From positions 1 through 64,000 of the forward strand of contig NZ_QLME01000011.1 in NCBI RefSeq assembly GCF_003259895.1: DNA of 64,000 nucleotides. The letters run 5' to 3'. Under the pieces are notes generated by a model. That model did not search any database. It was not told the DNA's origin and saw only the letters and a list, made by a program, of their open reading frames with translations. The position numbers and the translations under genes were made by a program. This stretch comes from Halanaerobium saccharolyticum. GTDB lineage: Bacteria; Bacillota; Halanaerobiia; Halanaerobiales; Halanaerobiaceae. Of this stretch, positions 54,041 to 62,872 are shown in pieces. Each line of letters starts with the position of its first letter. Position 1 is the first letter of the stretch.

Positions 54041-55741
54041 CTAAAATATACCCGGGATAAAAAAGAGCGTTATGATCCAGGCCAGTGCTCCGGCGGTTAA
54101 ACCATAAAAAAGTGCAACCGGCAGGTTTTTGCGGATAATAAGTCCTTCTTTCCCAACCAGTCCAACTGTTGTCGCTGCTGCCACCACATTATGGATACAG
54201 ATCATATTACCTGCTGCTCCTCCAAGCGCCTGCAGGGCAAGAATTGGAGTCACTGCTGTTCCAGAAGCTACTGCGGTTCCATACTGAAAAGGACCAAACA
54301 TAATATCCGAAGTAGTATTACTTCCAGATATAAAGGCTCCCAAGATACCAACAAGTGGTGCAACCAGATACCAGATTGAGCCAAGTGTAGCTGCTGCAAA
54401 TTCTGCCATCACAATTAACATGGAATTTTCTCCAGTTGCTCCACCGGAGTTCATCATAATATAAACCATACCCAGCGCAAAGAAAAGTGCAATCGCAGCC
54501 GGCTTAATCATCTTAAATGTTTCCTTCCAGGCTTCTCTGGTTTTGCCGCTGTCCAGACCATGTAAACTCGGAATTAAAAGGGCAACAAAGATAAAGGGAA
54601 AGATTCCTGGATTATAAAAGGGAGTAATTACCCTTCCAATCCCTGTCCCAAAAATATCTCTCCAGCCTATAGTCCAGCTCTGCAGCAGTGGAGTTAGATT
54701 AAAGATTTCTAATCTACCTACCAGTAAAATTAAGCCAATTAAAGCATATGGTAACCAGGCTTTAAAAGTACTTACCTGTTTTTGAGCAGCATCTACATCC
54801 TGCTCACCTGCTTTAATCTCACCTTCCCAGTCTTCTCCCCACTGATCGTGAGAGGGAAAATCCCATTTGTCTTTCGGCACCAGAAATCCTTTAGAAATCG
54901 CAAATATAAAGAGCGGCAGTGCGATTAAAGATCCCAGCAGTGATGGAAGTTCTGGCCCCACAAAATAGGCTATAGAAAACTGAAAAACTGTAAATACAAA
55001 ACCTCCAAATAAGGCTAAAGGTAAAACTTCTAAACCTTTTTTAAATGAGCCGTCTACAATTTTGGTCATTAATAAAACAATGATCAGCGGAATAAACGAA
55101 CCAACTAAAAAATGTAAGAGTGCAGAAAAAGCACCAATATTGTGTAAAAATTGAGTAAATTCAATCGTTCCCCCCATTGACTGGATAGGAAATTCGATCA
55201 GATTCTCTAAAGCAGCAAAGCCTCCCCAGATCGGAACTCCAACAGCGCCAAAGGTTACAGCAGTACTATCTGCAATCAGAGCAGAAGTTGCTGCAATTAA
55301 GGGTGGAAAACCCATTCCCACTAAAAGTGGTGCCGCCACTGCTGCAGGTGTTCCAAAACCTGCTGCTCCTTCAAAAAATGAGCCCATTAACCAGGCAATA
55401 ATTATTACCTGTACTCTTCTATCAACTGAAATTGTAGTCATAGAATGAGAAATGCCATATACTCCTCCACTTTTTTTCATTAACTGTAAAATAAGTAGAG
55501 CCCCAAAAACTATAAGTAAAATACTAAGTGCATTGATTACTCCTCCAATTGTGGCTGCAGATAACCATCTAACAGGCATTCCCCAGCCTATAGCGGCTAT
55601 AATTAAAGCACTGAGCCAGCCAAAAGGCATTGCCTTACTTGCAGGCCACATGTAACCAATCATTAAAACACCAACAATAATAATAGGTAAAGCAGCTAAA
55701 AGAGCTAACATAAATTCCTCCTTATAAAATTGTCTGTTCAT
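54041..55741 (-). CDS. lctP: L-lactate permease LctP
   Basis: A 566-residue membrane protein with 12-14 helices of the lactate permease family (GFGTPAAVAAPLLVGMGF, ALIADSTAVTFGAVGVPIWGG, GAFISGSNTTSDIMFGPFQ). It takes up lactate or glycolate with protons. It heads the lct gene group and is controlled by the palindromic operator at 55835. Confidence 0.95.
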   Translation of the reverse strand: MNRQFYKEEFMLALLAALPIIIVGVLMIGYMWPASKAMPFGWLSALIIAAIGWGMPVRWLSAATIGGVINALSILLIVFGALLILQLMKKSGGVYGISHSMTTISVDRRVQVIIIAWLMGSFFEGAAGFGTPAAVAAPLLVGMGFPPLIAATSALIADSTAVTFGAVGVPIWGGFAALENLIEFPIQSMGGTIEFTQFLHNIGAFSALLHFLVGSFIPLIIVLLMTKIVDGSFKKGLEVLPLALFGGFVFTVFQFSIAYFVGPELPSLLGSLIALPLFIFAISKGFLVPKDKWDFPSHDQWGEDWEGEIKAGEQDVDAAQKQVSTFKAWLPYALIGLILLVGRLEIFNLTPLLQSWTIGWRDIFGTGIGRVITPFYNPGIFPFIFVALLIPSLHGLDSGKTREAWKETFKMIKPAAIALFFALGMVYIMMNSGGATGENSMLIVMAEFAAATLGSIWYLVAPLVGILGAFISGSNTTSDIMFGPFQYGTAVASGTAVTPILALQALGGAAGNMICIHNVVAAATTVGLVGKEGLIIRKNLPVALFYGLTAGALAWIITLFFIPGIF

Positions 55742-55834
55742 TATTAACAGATTATATAAAGAAGAAATTTCTAATAAAAATTATCAGCTATAAGAATTTT
55801 CTCCACCTCCAATTTTCTTATCCAGCATATTGTT

Positions 55835-55851
55835 TGATGGTCTGACCATCA
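55835..55851. promoter_or_regulatory. Lactate-regulator operator before lctP
   Basis: TGATGGTCTGACCATCA is a 17-base palindrome, perfect around its central T. A second close copy lies before etfB. It sits 94 bases upstream of the lctP start. The rest of 55852-56160 is A+T-rich leader or promoter DNA with no ORF. Confidence 0.75.
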
Positions 55852-56164
55852 GTACTCTATTATATTATTTCAACACTCAAAGCATTATACCTGCCTTCAT
55901 TTCGCGCTATTCGCAATTGTCTGATAAGTAAAAATTTCACAATGTGATCTTTGTCTATACTCCGGAGTTCTTATTGTTCATAATTGTCATAAAATTTGAA
56001 ATAGTTGTTAAGCAGTCTCAAATTATGATCTAATCTAGTTTTAGCTATTTAATCACCTTTAACAGCTTTTAATAGTTATAAACAGCAAAATAGAGACGAA
56101 TAATTATTCTAAATATCACAAAATTAGCTGATTAAATCTTTATTTTCACATTTAAATGCAAAAA

Positions 56165-56190
56165 AATCCACCTCGGCAGGCGGATTTTAG
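56165..56190 (-). terminator. Terminator of the GntR regulator gene
   Basis: AAATCCGCC pairs with GGTGGATTT (one G:U) and is followed by seven U residues on the minus strand, about 100 bases beyond the regulator stop. Confidence 0.85.
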
Positions 56191-56285
56191 ATGTTAATTC
56201 ATTATTTTTATTAAATTTACATTATATGCTATTAATTATTTTGATATTTCTCGTCTCATCTTGCTAATTTAAACAAATTTATAAC

Positions 56286-56996
56286 TTAACCTTCAATTTC
56301 TTTATTGATTAATTTTTCTACATAATCTAAATGATTTCGCATTTCTGCTCCAGCTTTTTTTGGATCATGATTCTTTAAAGCCTTAAAGATCTGCTGATGC
56401 TGTTCGGCAAATTGAGTCATAGTTTCCTCTTTGGAGACCAGTTTAGTTCTTGTATTCTTGATATGAAAATCCATTGCTTCCGAAATAGAACGCATAAAAA
56501 ACAGCAGTACTTTATTTCCACTGGCCCGGGCTATAGTATAATGAAACATTTTATCTGCCTTAATACTTTCTTCTTCATAACCAGAACTGGAAAGCAGATC
56601 ATCAATATATAAGCCCATCTCTTCAATTTCTGCTGCGGTGGCCCTTTCTGCTGCCAGTTTAACACAGTCAATCTCCAAAACTCTTCTTAATTCCAATAAT
56701 TCTTCCGCCACATTATCATTTAGAAGCAAAATGAGAGAAAGTGGATTAAAAAAGTCTTCATCAAAAGAATCACGGATAAAAGTTCCCTCACCCGGCCTGC
56801 TTTCGATCAATCCGATCATTTCCAGAGCACTAAAAGCCTCCCTGATTGAAGCCCGGCTGACCCCCAGATCTTTTTTCAATTGTCTTTCTGAAGGCAGTTT
56901 ATCCCCTTTTTTTAGTTCACCCTCATAAATCAATTCTCGTATTTGCTCAATAATCTGTTCATAGACTTTATTATTTTTAATCTGTTTAAATTCCAT
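56286..56996 (-). CDS. GntR/FadR-family lactate regulator (LctA/LldR-like)
   Basis: A 236-residue regulator: winged-helix N-terminus (LPSERQLKKDLGVSRASIREAFSALEMIGLIESRPGEGTFI) and FCD C-terminal domain (about 95-225) with the usual Asp/His metal-ligand pattern (DKMFHYTIARASGN). It lies upstream of the lactate permease, transcribed the same way. Its natural targets are the TGGTC-GACCA sites before lctP and etfB; lactate should release it. Inference from family and context. Confidence 0.9.
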   Translation of the reverse strand: MEFKQIKNNKVYEQIIEQIRELIYEGELKKGDKLPSERQLKKDLGVSRASIREAFSALEMIGLIESRPGEGTFIRDSFDEDFFNPLSLILLLNDNVAEELLELRRVLEIDCVKLAAERATAAEIEEMGLYIDDLLSSSGYEEESIKADKMFHYTIARASGNKVLLFFMRSISEAMDFHIKNTRTKLVSKEETMTQFAEQHQQIFKALKNHDPKKAGAEMRNHLDYVEKLINKEIEG

Positions 56997-57157
56997 TATC
57001 TTTCCTCCAAAAATTAAATTGTTAAATTTTTCTTAATATAAGTATACATCGCCGACAGAGCTTTTTCAATTAATAAGCAGGTTTATCAGTAAAAATATAG
57101 AAATAATAGAATAAGAATTAATTTATTTTAAAAAAATTATTGTAAAGGAGAAAAATT

Positions 57158-58291
57158 ATGAATAAAAATAAATTGACCTTATTTCTGCTGCTGCTTTCCT
57201 TAATCCTTATTTTCACTTTAAATACAACCGCTGAAAATTTAAAAATACATTTTATTGATGTTGGGCAGGGAGATTCAATTTTGATTGAAGAAGTCGGAGG
57301 GCAAAATATTTTGGTTGATGGTGGTGACCGGGCAGACAAAATTACAGCCGGAATAATAAATTATCTCAGGGATCAAAATGTAAAAAAATTGGATTATTTG
57401 ATCAGCACTCATCCTCATGCTGACCACATTGGTGGTCTGGTTGATATAATTGACAGCTTTGAAGTTGGAACTGTGCTGGACAGCGGTAAAGTCCATACCT
57501 CTAAAACCTATGAGAATTATTTAATCAAAATTGATCAGGAAAACATTAATTTTGAAACTCCTCGCCGGGGAGATAAATTTAAAATTGGAGAAAGCGAACT
57601 CCACTTTTTACATCCCGAGCAGAATTTAGAGGCATATGATTTAAATAATTCCTCACTGGTCTTTCTGCTTGAATTTAGGCAGCAGAACTTTTTATTTACT
57701 GGAGATATTGAAGCAGAAGTAGAAAGAAAACTGCTTGCCGAAAATCCCGAACTCAAAGTTGATATAATTAAAGTTCCACATCACGGAAGTAAGACTTCCA
57801 GTTTTGCCGGCTGGATAAAAAGTATTCAACCAGAGACTGCAGTAATCCAGGTCGGAGAAAATCATTACGGCCATCCTGCAGCAAAAATTATTGAACTTTA
57901 TCAAAGTCAGGGTGCCCGGGTTTTCAGAAATGATTTAAATGGTAATATTGTAGTTACCGCTGACGGCAAAAATTATACTGTAAAAGTTGATCAGAGCACA
58001 GATAATAGCAGGACCGGCACAAAAACCAATACTAAAAATGAAAATACTTCTGCAGAGAAAATAAAATCAAAATCAAAAAATAAGGCTGACAGCAGCAATT
58101 TAATCAATATCAATACAGCCAGCGCTGCTGTTTTGGACCAACTCTGGGGGATCGGGCCGGCAACTGCAGAAAAAATTATACACTACCGCGAGAAAAATGG
58201 ACTTTTTACCCAAATTGAAGAAATAAAAAAAGTTGATGGAATTGATGATGGTAAATTTGGACGCTGGTATGATAAAATTACAGTAGAGTGA
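57158..58291 (+). CDS. Secreted ComEC-type metallo-beta-lactamase hydrolase with ComEA helix-hairpin-helix tail
   Basis: A 377-residue exported protein: signal peptide (about 1-25), a beta-lactamase-fold domain as at the end of ComEC/Rec2 (FIDVGQGDSILIEE, STHPHADHIGGL, FTGDIE, VPHHGSKTSS), a charged low-complexity linker, and a ComEA-like helix-hairpin-helix DNA-binding end (ININTASAAVLDQLWGIGPATAEKII). It probably cuts extracellular DNA or another phosphodiester. It forms a pair with the DUF3006 gene downstream. Confidence 0.9.
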   Translation: MNKNKLTLFLLLLSLILIFTLNTTAENLKIHFIDVGQGDSILIEEVGGQNILVDGGDRADKITAGIINYLRDQNVKKLDYLISTHPHADHIGGLVDIIDSFEVGTVLDSGKVHTSKTYENYLIKIDQENINFETPRRGDKFKIGESELHFLHPEQNLEAYDLNNSSLVFLLEFRQQNFLFTGDIEAEVERKLLAENPELKVDIIKVPHHGSKTSSFAGWIKSIQPETAVIQVGENHYGHPAAKIIELYQSQGARVFRNDLNGNIVVTADGKNYTVKVDQSTDNSRTGTKTNTKNENTSAEKIKSKSKNKADSSNLININTASAAVLDQLWGIGPATAEKIIHYREKNGLFTQIEEIKKVDGIDDGKFGRWYDKITVE

Positions 58292-58329
58292 AACAATTAA
58301 ACATTAAAATGATATGAAAGGATGATTTG

Positions 58330-58548
58330 ATGAAGGTAACAGTTGATAAAATTGAAAATGGAAAGGCCAGACTTTTAATTAGACCTCAGGAAAAGGAAGA
58401 TTTTTTGCTGCCAGTTGAAGAACTTCCAGCTAAAACAGCAGAAGGCAGTATTTTAGAAATTAACTTTGAACTCAAAGAAGCTGAAAAAAAAGCTGCCGAA
58501 AAAAGAGTCAGCAGCCTTTTAGATAAGCTTAAGAACAAAAAGAGCTGA
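58330..58548 (+). CDS. DUF3006 protein
   Basis: A 72-residue protein with the DUF3006 pattern (VDKIENGKARLLI ... LPVEELP ... EGSILEINFEL) and a lysine-rich helical tail. DUF3006 proteins commonly follow ComEC-like hydrolase genes in Firmicutes; the function is unknown. ATG at 58330 is eight bases after AAAGG, better than the adjacent TTG. Confidence 0.85.
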   Translation: MKVTVDKIENGKARLLIRPQEKEDFLLPVEELPAKTAEGSILEINFELKEAEKKAAEKRVSSLLDKLKNKKS

Positions 58549-58570
58549 ACAATATCAGCTCTTCTTTTTT
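58538..58570 (+). terminator. Terminator after the DUF3006 gene
   Basis: AAGAGCTGA and TCAGCTCTT pair exactly and are followed by CTTTTTT. The first arm contains the end of the DUF3006 gene. Confidence 0.88.
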
Positions 58571-58605
58571 ATTAAAATTTAATTGTAGTTTAATTTAATT
58601 CTCAT

Positions 58606-59118
58606 TTAATACACTTCTGGAGCAAGACTGTGTCTTAAATCAAGAGCTAGATTATTAACTGCAGCTATCGAACTCTGATCCAGAACAAATTTCAGATCAA
58701 AAGTTATTCTCTGCTCACCATTTTCTCCATTAAATTTAGCTGTTGTGGAATTTAAATTCTGCCAGTCATAATCACTCTGACCACTTTTTCTAATCATAGC
58801 ATTAGAATTTAAATTTCTATTATTTAAGCGCAGATGCCAGTCAGCATTACTTAAAACTTCAATAGTTAGAGCTTCTTCTAAAATTATTTCTCTGCTGCCA
58901 TTATAATTATCCATCAAAAATGCATAATTAATATTTGGTTCTTCGATAATTTCAAGTCTCTGGAAAATAGGGATATTAACCTTTACTGCAATTCTGGCTT
59001 CGCGTTTAAGCTGCTGTCCTTTATCAGAAGCCGCCTCAACCAAATCAGCTGTAGCTAAAAGACTTAAGAACAAAAAGACAAAAATCATAACACCACTAAA
59101 TCTAAACTTAAATTTCAT
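58606..59118 (-). CDS. Secreted protein of unknown function under c-di-GMP riboswitch control
   Basis: I do not recognise the family. 170 residues with a clear signal peptide (about 10-30, ending VEAAS). The mature part is polar and strand-rich, with many Asn (LSNADWHLRLNNRNLNSNA, DLKFVLDQSSIAAVNNLALDL), like a small beta-sandwich surface protein or pilin-like subunit. It has no cysteines. A c-di-GMP-I riboswitch sits in its leader, so it is probably part of a motile-to-attached switch. AAGGAGG precedes the ATG. Confidence 0.8.
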   Translation of the reverse strand: MKFKFRFSGVMIFVFLFLSLLATADLVEAASDKGQQLKREARIAVKVNIPIFQRLEIIEEPNINYAFLMDNYNGSREIILEEALTIEVLSNADWHLRLNNRNLNSNAMIRKSGQSDYDWQNLNSTTAKFNGENGEQRITFDLKFVLDQSSIAAVNNLALDLRHSLAPEVY

Positions 59119-59130
59119 TATTTCCTCCTT

Positions 59131-59200
59131 TTAGCAGCCGGCTATCTCAAGTTGAGATCCTCAGCTTTGTGCCCCTACCTCACGATAAGTTTACCTTTAT
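59131..59200 (-). promoter_or_regulatory. Cyclic di-GMP-I (GEMM) riboswitch
   Basis: On the minus strand the segment shows AGGTAAAC, a stem closed by a GTGA (GNRA) tetraloop, GGGGCACAAAGC and the terminal AGCCGGCTGCT, the ordered parts of a GEMM c-di-GMP aptamer. The SD AAGGAGG of the secreted-protein gene lies three bases beyond its last stem, so control of translation is likely. Confidence 0.78.
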
Positions 59201-59233
59201 TAAAAAGAGCTATTAACCCTTCTATGTAACTTT

Positions 59234-59263
59234 ATTATATCAAGATAAGTAAATTTTTGTCAA
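59234..59263 (-). promoter_or_regulatory. Promoter of the riboswitch-controlled gene
   Basis: Minus-strand TTGACA (59258-59263) and TATAAT (59234-59239) with an 18-base spacer, both perfect. Transcription would begin about 30 bases before the aptamer. Confidence 0.85.
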
Positions 59264-59310
59264 GTTATATTTTGGGCTATAAGAGGTTTTTTATTTTAAA
59301 ATAGATATAA

Positions 59311-59355
59311 TAAAAACCCTTTCTATCAATATATTCAAAATTGATAGAAAGGGTT
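59311..59355 (-). terminator. Terminator of the third iron alcohol dehydrogenase
   Basis: AACCCTTTCTATCAAT and ATTGATAGAAAGGGTT pair exactly over 16 bases and are followed by TTTTTATT on the minus strand. Confidence 0.9.
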
Positions 59356-59380
59356 AGGTTTTGTAGCCAGGTTTTAAACT

Positions 59381-60523
59381 TTACTTCCCAAAAAATGATT
59401 TCTGGTAGATCTCTTTCATGTCAGCCACTGAGGGGTCTCTGGGATTAGTTAGGGTACATGGATCCTGAAGCGCATTTTTAGACATTCTGTCCAAAATTTC
59501 TTCAAAATCTTCTGTAGTAAACTGAGCATCTTCAATTTCATTGAAAGAAGCTGGAATATTTAAACTTTTATTTAAATCTCTAATTGCATCTGCTAAACTA
59601 TCAATTCCTAAAGTTTTTTCGATAGCTGCAAATTTATCAGCTGCAGACTCATAATTAAATTCAATTACATAAGGTAATAATATTGCATTTGCTAAGCCAT
59701 GAGTTACATTTAGTTCCCCACCAATTTTATGAGCTAAACTATGAATGATTCCCAGAGATGAATTAGAAAATGCCATTCCCGCGATTGTAGAAGCATTATG
59801 CATTTTATCTCTTGCTTCCATATTATCACCATTTTTATAGGCTTCTGGTAAGAATTCAAAAACCAATTCAATTGCTTTTAATGCAAGAGCATCTGTGTAA
59901 TCACTTGCATTAGTAGAAGCAAAAGATTCTACTGCATGTGCCAGAACATCCAGACCAGTATTGGCTGTAATGTGAGGCGGCATTGTAGCTGGGATAGCGG
60001 GATCTACAATTGCAACATCAGGTATGATTTCTGAAGAAACAATTGGATATTTAATTTTCTTTTTTGTGTCAGTAATTACAGAAAAGGCTGTGATTTCAGA
60101 TGCAGTTCCACTGGTAGAAGGAATGGCGATAAAAGTCGCCTTATTTCTTAATTGGGGAATCGAACCTACTTCAATGATATCCTCAAAGTCCAGATCTGGA
60201 TGTTCATAGAAGACCCACATAATTTTTGCAGCATCCATAGTGGAACCTCCACCAAGAGCAATTACTAAATCAGGTTCAAATTCTAACATTGTTTTTTTCC
60301 CTCTCAGTACAGTTTCAACAGAGGGATTAGCTTCAACTCCATCAATTACAGTGGTCTCTATTTCAGCTTCAGCCAATTTTGCCTCAGTCTTAGCCAAAAA
60401 CCCTAATTCTTCCATTACTCCTTCATCAGTAACAATGGCAGCTTTTTTACTATCTAACTGAGATAAATAATCTAAAGCATCTTTATCAAAATGAATTGCC
60501 TTTGGAACTAAAAATGATTTCAT
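59381..60523 (-). CDS. Iron-containing alcohol dehydrogenase (third copy)
   Basis: A 380-residue iron alcohol dehydrogenase. ALGGGSTMDAAKIMW binds the cofactor; DVLAHAVESF, HSLAHKIGGELNVTHG and its histidines bind iron. It resembles the copy at 167-1333 more than the butanol-type copy. Its own strong promoter and terminator make it monocistronic. The function is probably alcohol formation from an aldehyde; the substrate is unknown. Confidence 0.93.
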   Translation of the reverse strand: MKSFLVPKAIHFDKDALDYLSQLDSKKAAIVTDEGVMEELGFLAKTEAKLAEAEIETTVIDGVEANPSVETVLRGKKTMLEFEPDLVIALGGGSTMDAAKIMWVFYEHPDLDFEDIIEVGSIPQLRNKATFIAIPSTSGTASEITAFSVITDTKKKIKYPIVSSEIIPDVAIVDPAIPATMPPHITANTGLDVLAHAVESFASTNASDYTDALALKAIELVFEFLPEAYKNGDNMEARDKMHNASTIAGMAFSNSSLGIIHSLAHKIGGELNVTHGLANAILLPYVIEFNYESAADKFAAIEKTLGIDSLADAIRDLNKSLNIPASFNEIEDAQFTTEDFEEILDRMSKNALQDPCTLTNPRDPSVADMKEIYQKSFFGK

Positions 60524-60596
60524 AATTTAACATCTCCTCATAAAATTTTATAATATATATAACCAAGTTAGTCACTATTAATTACATCTTGTGAAT

Positions 60597-60624
60597 ATTA
60601 TAACATGACTTTTTTTAAAGTCAA
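60597..60624 (-). promoter_or_regulatory. Promoter of the third alcohol dehydrogenase with nested inverted repeat
   Basis: TTGACT (60619-60624) and TATAAT (60597-60602), 16-base spacer. GACTTT and AAAGTC form an inverted repeat across the spacer, and TTCACAA, a half-site like that of redox repressor Rex, follows the -10. Control by redox state is only a suggestion. Confidence 0.6.
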
Positions 60625-60709
60625 TTATTTTGCATGTAAATCAAAAATTATATTTTTAAATATGAAAACTCTTAAAATAAAAACTGCCCACCTCAGCCAA
60701 AAATGGATT

Positions 60710-60823
60710 TTAGCAGCCAGTTAAGGAATTAATATTTACAGCTGCGAACATTTGCGCTTTAGCTCTTTCAAGATTAGCTGCCCTTTCATCAGGATATTCA
60801 ATTCCAAAATTAAAAGTGATCAC
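60710..60823 (-). CDS. Possible 37-residue protein or gene remnant
   Basis: A short frame from a GTG to TAA, with coding-like content (FGIEYPDERAANLERAKAQM, then FAAVNINSLTGC). There is no clear SD, and an in-frame TGA directly precedes the GTG. It may be a small protein or the tail of a deleted gene. I do not recognise the sequence. Confidence 0.3.
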   Translation of the reverse strand: MITFNFGIEYPDERAANLERAKAQMFAAVNINSLTGC

Positions 60824-60848
60824 TCAACTCTGATTGAAAATTCTGATT

Positions 60849-60992
60849 TTATTGCTTATCATCACCTTCTTTAAATTCAAAGAGCACAAGTTTATTTCCG
60901 CATTTTTCACATTTTTCTTCCTTAATTCTTTTTCTACTGCGTGCTGTATAATATTTTTCTCCACAACTTTAACATTTTAGGTGAACAGGCAT
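60849..60992 (-). pseudogene. Small zinc-ribbon protein gene interrupted by TAA
   Basis: An ATG at 60992 with GGGGGGA four bases upstream opens a 47-codon frame with one in-frame TAA at codon 8 (60969-60971). Reading through gives MPVHLKC-[stop]-SCGEKYY and then EEKCEKCGNKLVLFEF. The two CxxC pairs form a typical zinc ribbon only if the stop is bridged. A lysine AAA to TAA change would explain it. It is too short to appear in ordinary ORF calls. Confidence 0.65.
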
Positions 60993-61127
60993 AATATCCC
61001 CCCAAAAATATTCCCTGCTTCTCCTGTTTCTTATTAAAATTATTATAGCATAAATCAAATTTATAATAAAATTAATTTTTACTCAAACAGCATATTTTTC
61101 CAATTTTTTGTCGTATTTTGTAGAAAA

Positions 61128-61164
61128 AAAGCGGCAAACCCTCGCATGAGAGTCTACCGCTTTC
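61128..61164 (-). terminator. Terminator of the alkaline phosphatase gene
   Basis: AAAGCGG...GACTCTC pairs with GAGGGTT...GCCGCTTT with a small internal loop and ATGC apex, followed by U7 on the minus strand. Confidence 0.88.
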
Positions 61165-61196
61165 AATTAATTGTGTTTATAACTTCTAATATTTAA

Positions 61197-62555
61197 TTAG
61201 GGACGCATTGATTCAAATAGGAAATCAGCAAATTCGGTATTCTGCATCATTCCATTAAATACTTCTGCTCCTTCTCCATAAGCAAAGATTGGGACTGAGT
61301 TAAGTGTGTGTCCACCAGTGGAGGAATTAGCTCTGATTTCTGTGTTAACTACTCCTGCCTGATATTCGTTGGCAATAATAGAGCCAATTTCATATCCTAC
61401 AAGATAAGCGTACTTGATATTGCCATCTTCATCTAAAATTAGATCATTAAATCTGGCAACTTCTGCGTCAGTTAAAGAAATATTTGCATATTCTTCAAAT
61501 ACTGACTTCACACTATCTACAGTATATCCATCTCCATTTTCCTTAACTGTCATCTGAGAAGCCATATATTCTGGAGAAACATCGATATTCATTAAAGCTT
61601 CCTTATTAATTGGTTCAGTTACAGAAAAACCAAGAGTTTCATGGTCAGCGGTTACAATAACAAGAGTGTCTCCATTTTCTTCAGCAAAATCCATAGCCAC
61701 TTTAACACTGGCATCAAAATCAAGTGTTTCTGCTACAACACCAGGAACATCTGCGGCATGGGCTGCGTGGTCAATCCTGGCACCTTCTGCCATTAAGAAA
61801 AATCCATCTTCATCTTCAGAAAGTACTTCAATTGCCTTTTTAGTCATTGCTTCCATTGAAGGTTCATTTGAATCAACATCATCACGATCATTAACATAGT
61901 TCATATATGAATCATTAAATAAACCAAGAAGTTTTCCATTCATGGCAATTACCTTTTCTAGTTGAGTTTTATCAGATACATACTGATAACCATTTTCTTT
62001 TGCCTTAGCAATTAAATCTTCACCGGCTTTTTCTTCCATAAAGTCTTCCCGGCCGCCACCAAGCATTACATCCACCTCATTATTAATAGCCTGTTTGGCA
62101 ATTTCAGCTCCCATACCTCTGTCTTCAACTGAGGCAATAAAGGCAGCTGGAGTAGCATCTGTAACCATATTAGTACTGATTACACCTGTAGCTTTGTTTC
62201 TAACCTGGGCAAAGTCTAATACAGAATCCAGCTCTGCACCGCTTTCATTCATGGCAATTGCACCATTATATACCTTATGGCCTGTTGCCATTGCAGTACC
62301 TGCTGCAGCTGAATCTGTAACTCCTTCAGTAGAACTGGTCATCATAATACCAGTTTCAGGCAGCTTCATTAATTCTAGCTCATGATCTTTGTCACCAGCA
62401 AGATAGCGAGTCATATCAATCTGACCGATTCCGAGGCCATCACCAATAAGTAGGATGACATTTTTAACATCGGCCTGTGCTGCTGCTGTAAAAACAAGAG
62501 CAAAAACCATAAAGAGTGATACAACCAGCATTAATCTTTTTGACTTTTTAAGCAT
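61197..62555 (-). CDS. Secreted alkaline phosphatase
   Basis: A 452-residue exported phosphatase: signal peptide (about 8-28, VFTAAAQA), metal site ILLIGDGLGIGQ, the phosphoserine segment TDSAAAGTAMATGH (near residue 82), EGARIDHAAHAAD and TADHETLGF. It frees phosphate from organic monoesters outside the cell. It is monocistronic and divergent from the FMN-binding-like gene; I see no clear PHO box. Confidence 0.94.
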   Translation of the reverse strand: MLKKSKRLMLVVSLFMVFALVFTAAAQADVKNVILLIGDGLGIGQIDMTRYLAGDKDHELELMKLPETGIMMTSSTEGVTDSAAAGTAMATGHKVYNGAIAMNESGAELDSVLDFAQVRNKATGVISTNMVTDATPAAFIASVEDRGMGAEIAKQAINNEVDVMLGGGREDFMEEKAGEDLIAKAKENGYQYVSDKTQLEKVIAMNGKLLGLFNDSYMNYVNDRDDVDSNEPSMEAMTKKAIEVLSEDEDGFFLMAEGARIDHAAHAADVPGVVAETLDFDASVKVAMDFAEENGDTLVIVTADHETLGFSVTEPINKEALMNIDVSPEYMASQMTVKENGDGYTVDSVKSVFEEYANISLTDAEVARFNDLILDEDGNIKYAYLVGYEIGSIIANEYQAGVVNTEIRANSSTGGHTLNSVPIFAYGEGAEVFNGMMQNTEFADFLFESMRP

Positions 62556-62750
62556 AAATTTAAACTCCTCCTTTAAAATTAGTTTGTCAGACGACTGATG
62601 TCTGTCTATTATTATATATTCAATACAAAAGAGAGAATTCCTCCCTTATTTTCTGATTTTTTTATTAATTCTGTTTAAAAACACTTGTTTTAAAAAAATG
62701 AATCAACTTATTTTTGTAATAAAAATAATCAATTTAGTATTCTGAAGATA

Positions 62751-62779
62751 TTGACAGACTGAATATCTCATGTTATAAT
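62751..62779 (+). promoter_or_regulatory. Promoter of the FMN-binding-like gene
   Basis: TTGACA (62751-62756) and TATAAT (62774-62779) with a 17-base spacer, all consensus. The remaining gap 62580-62750 holds the phosphatase upstream region and no ORF. Confidence 0.88.
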
Positions 62780-62872
62780 TTTATTGTGTTGTGATAAATT
62801 TAGCATAATACTCATTAAAGTTTAGTTAATGGCTCCAAATCAGGCACAAAAAATTAATTGGGAGGTAAAAAA

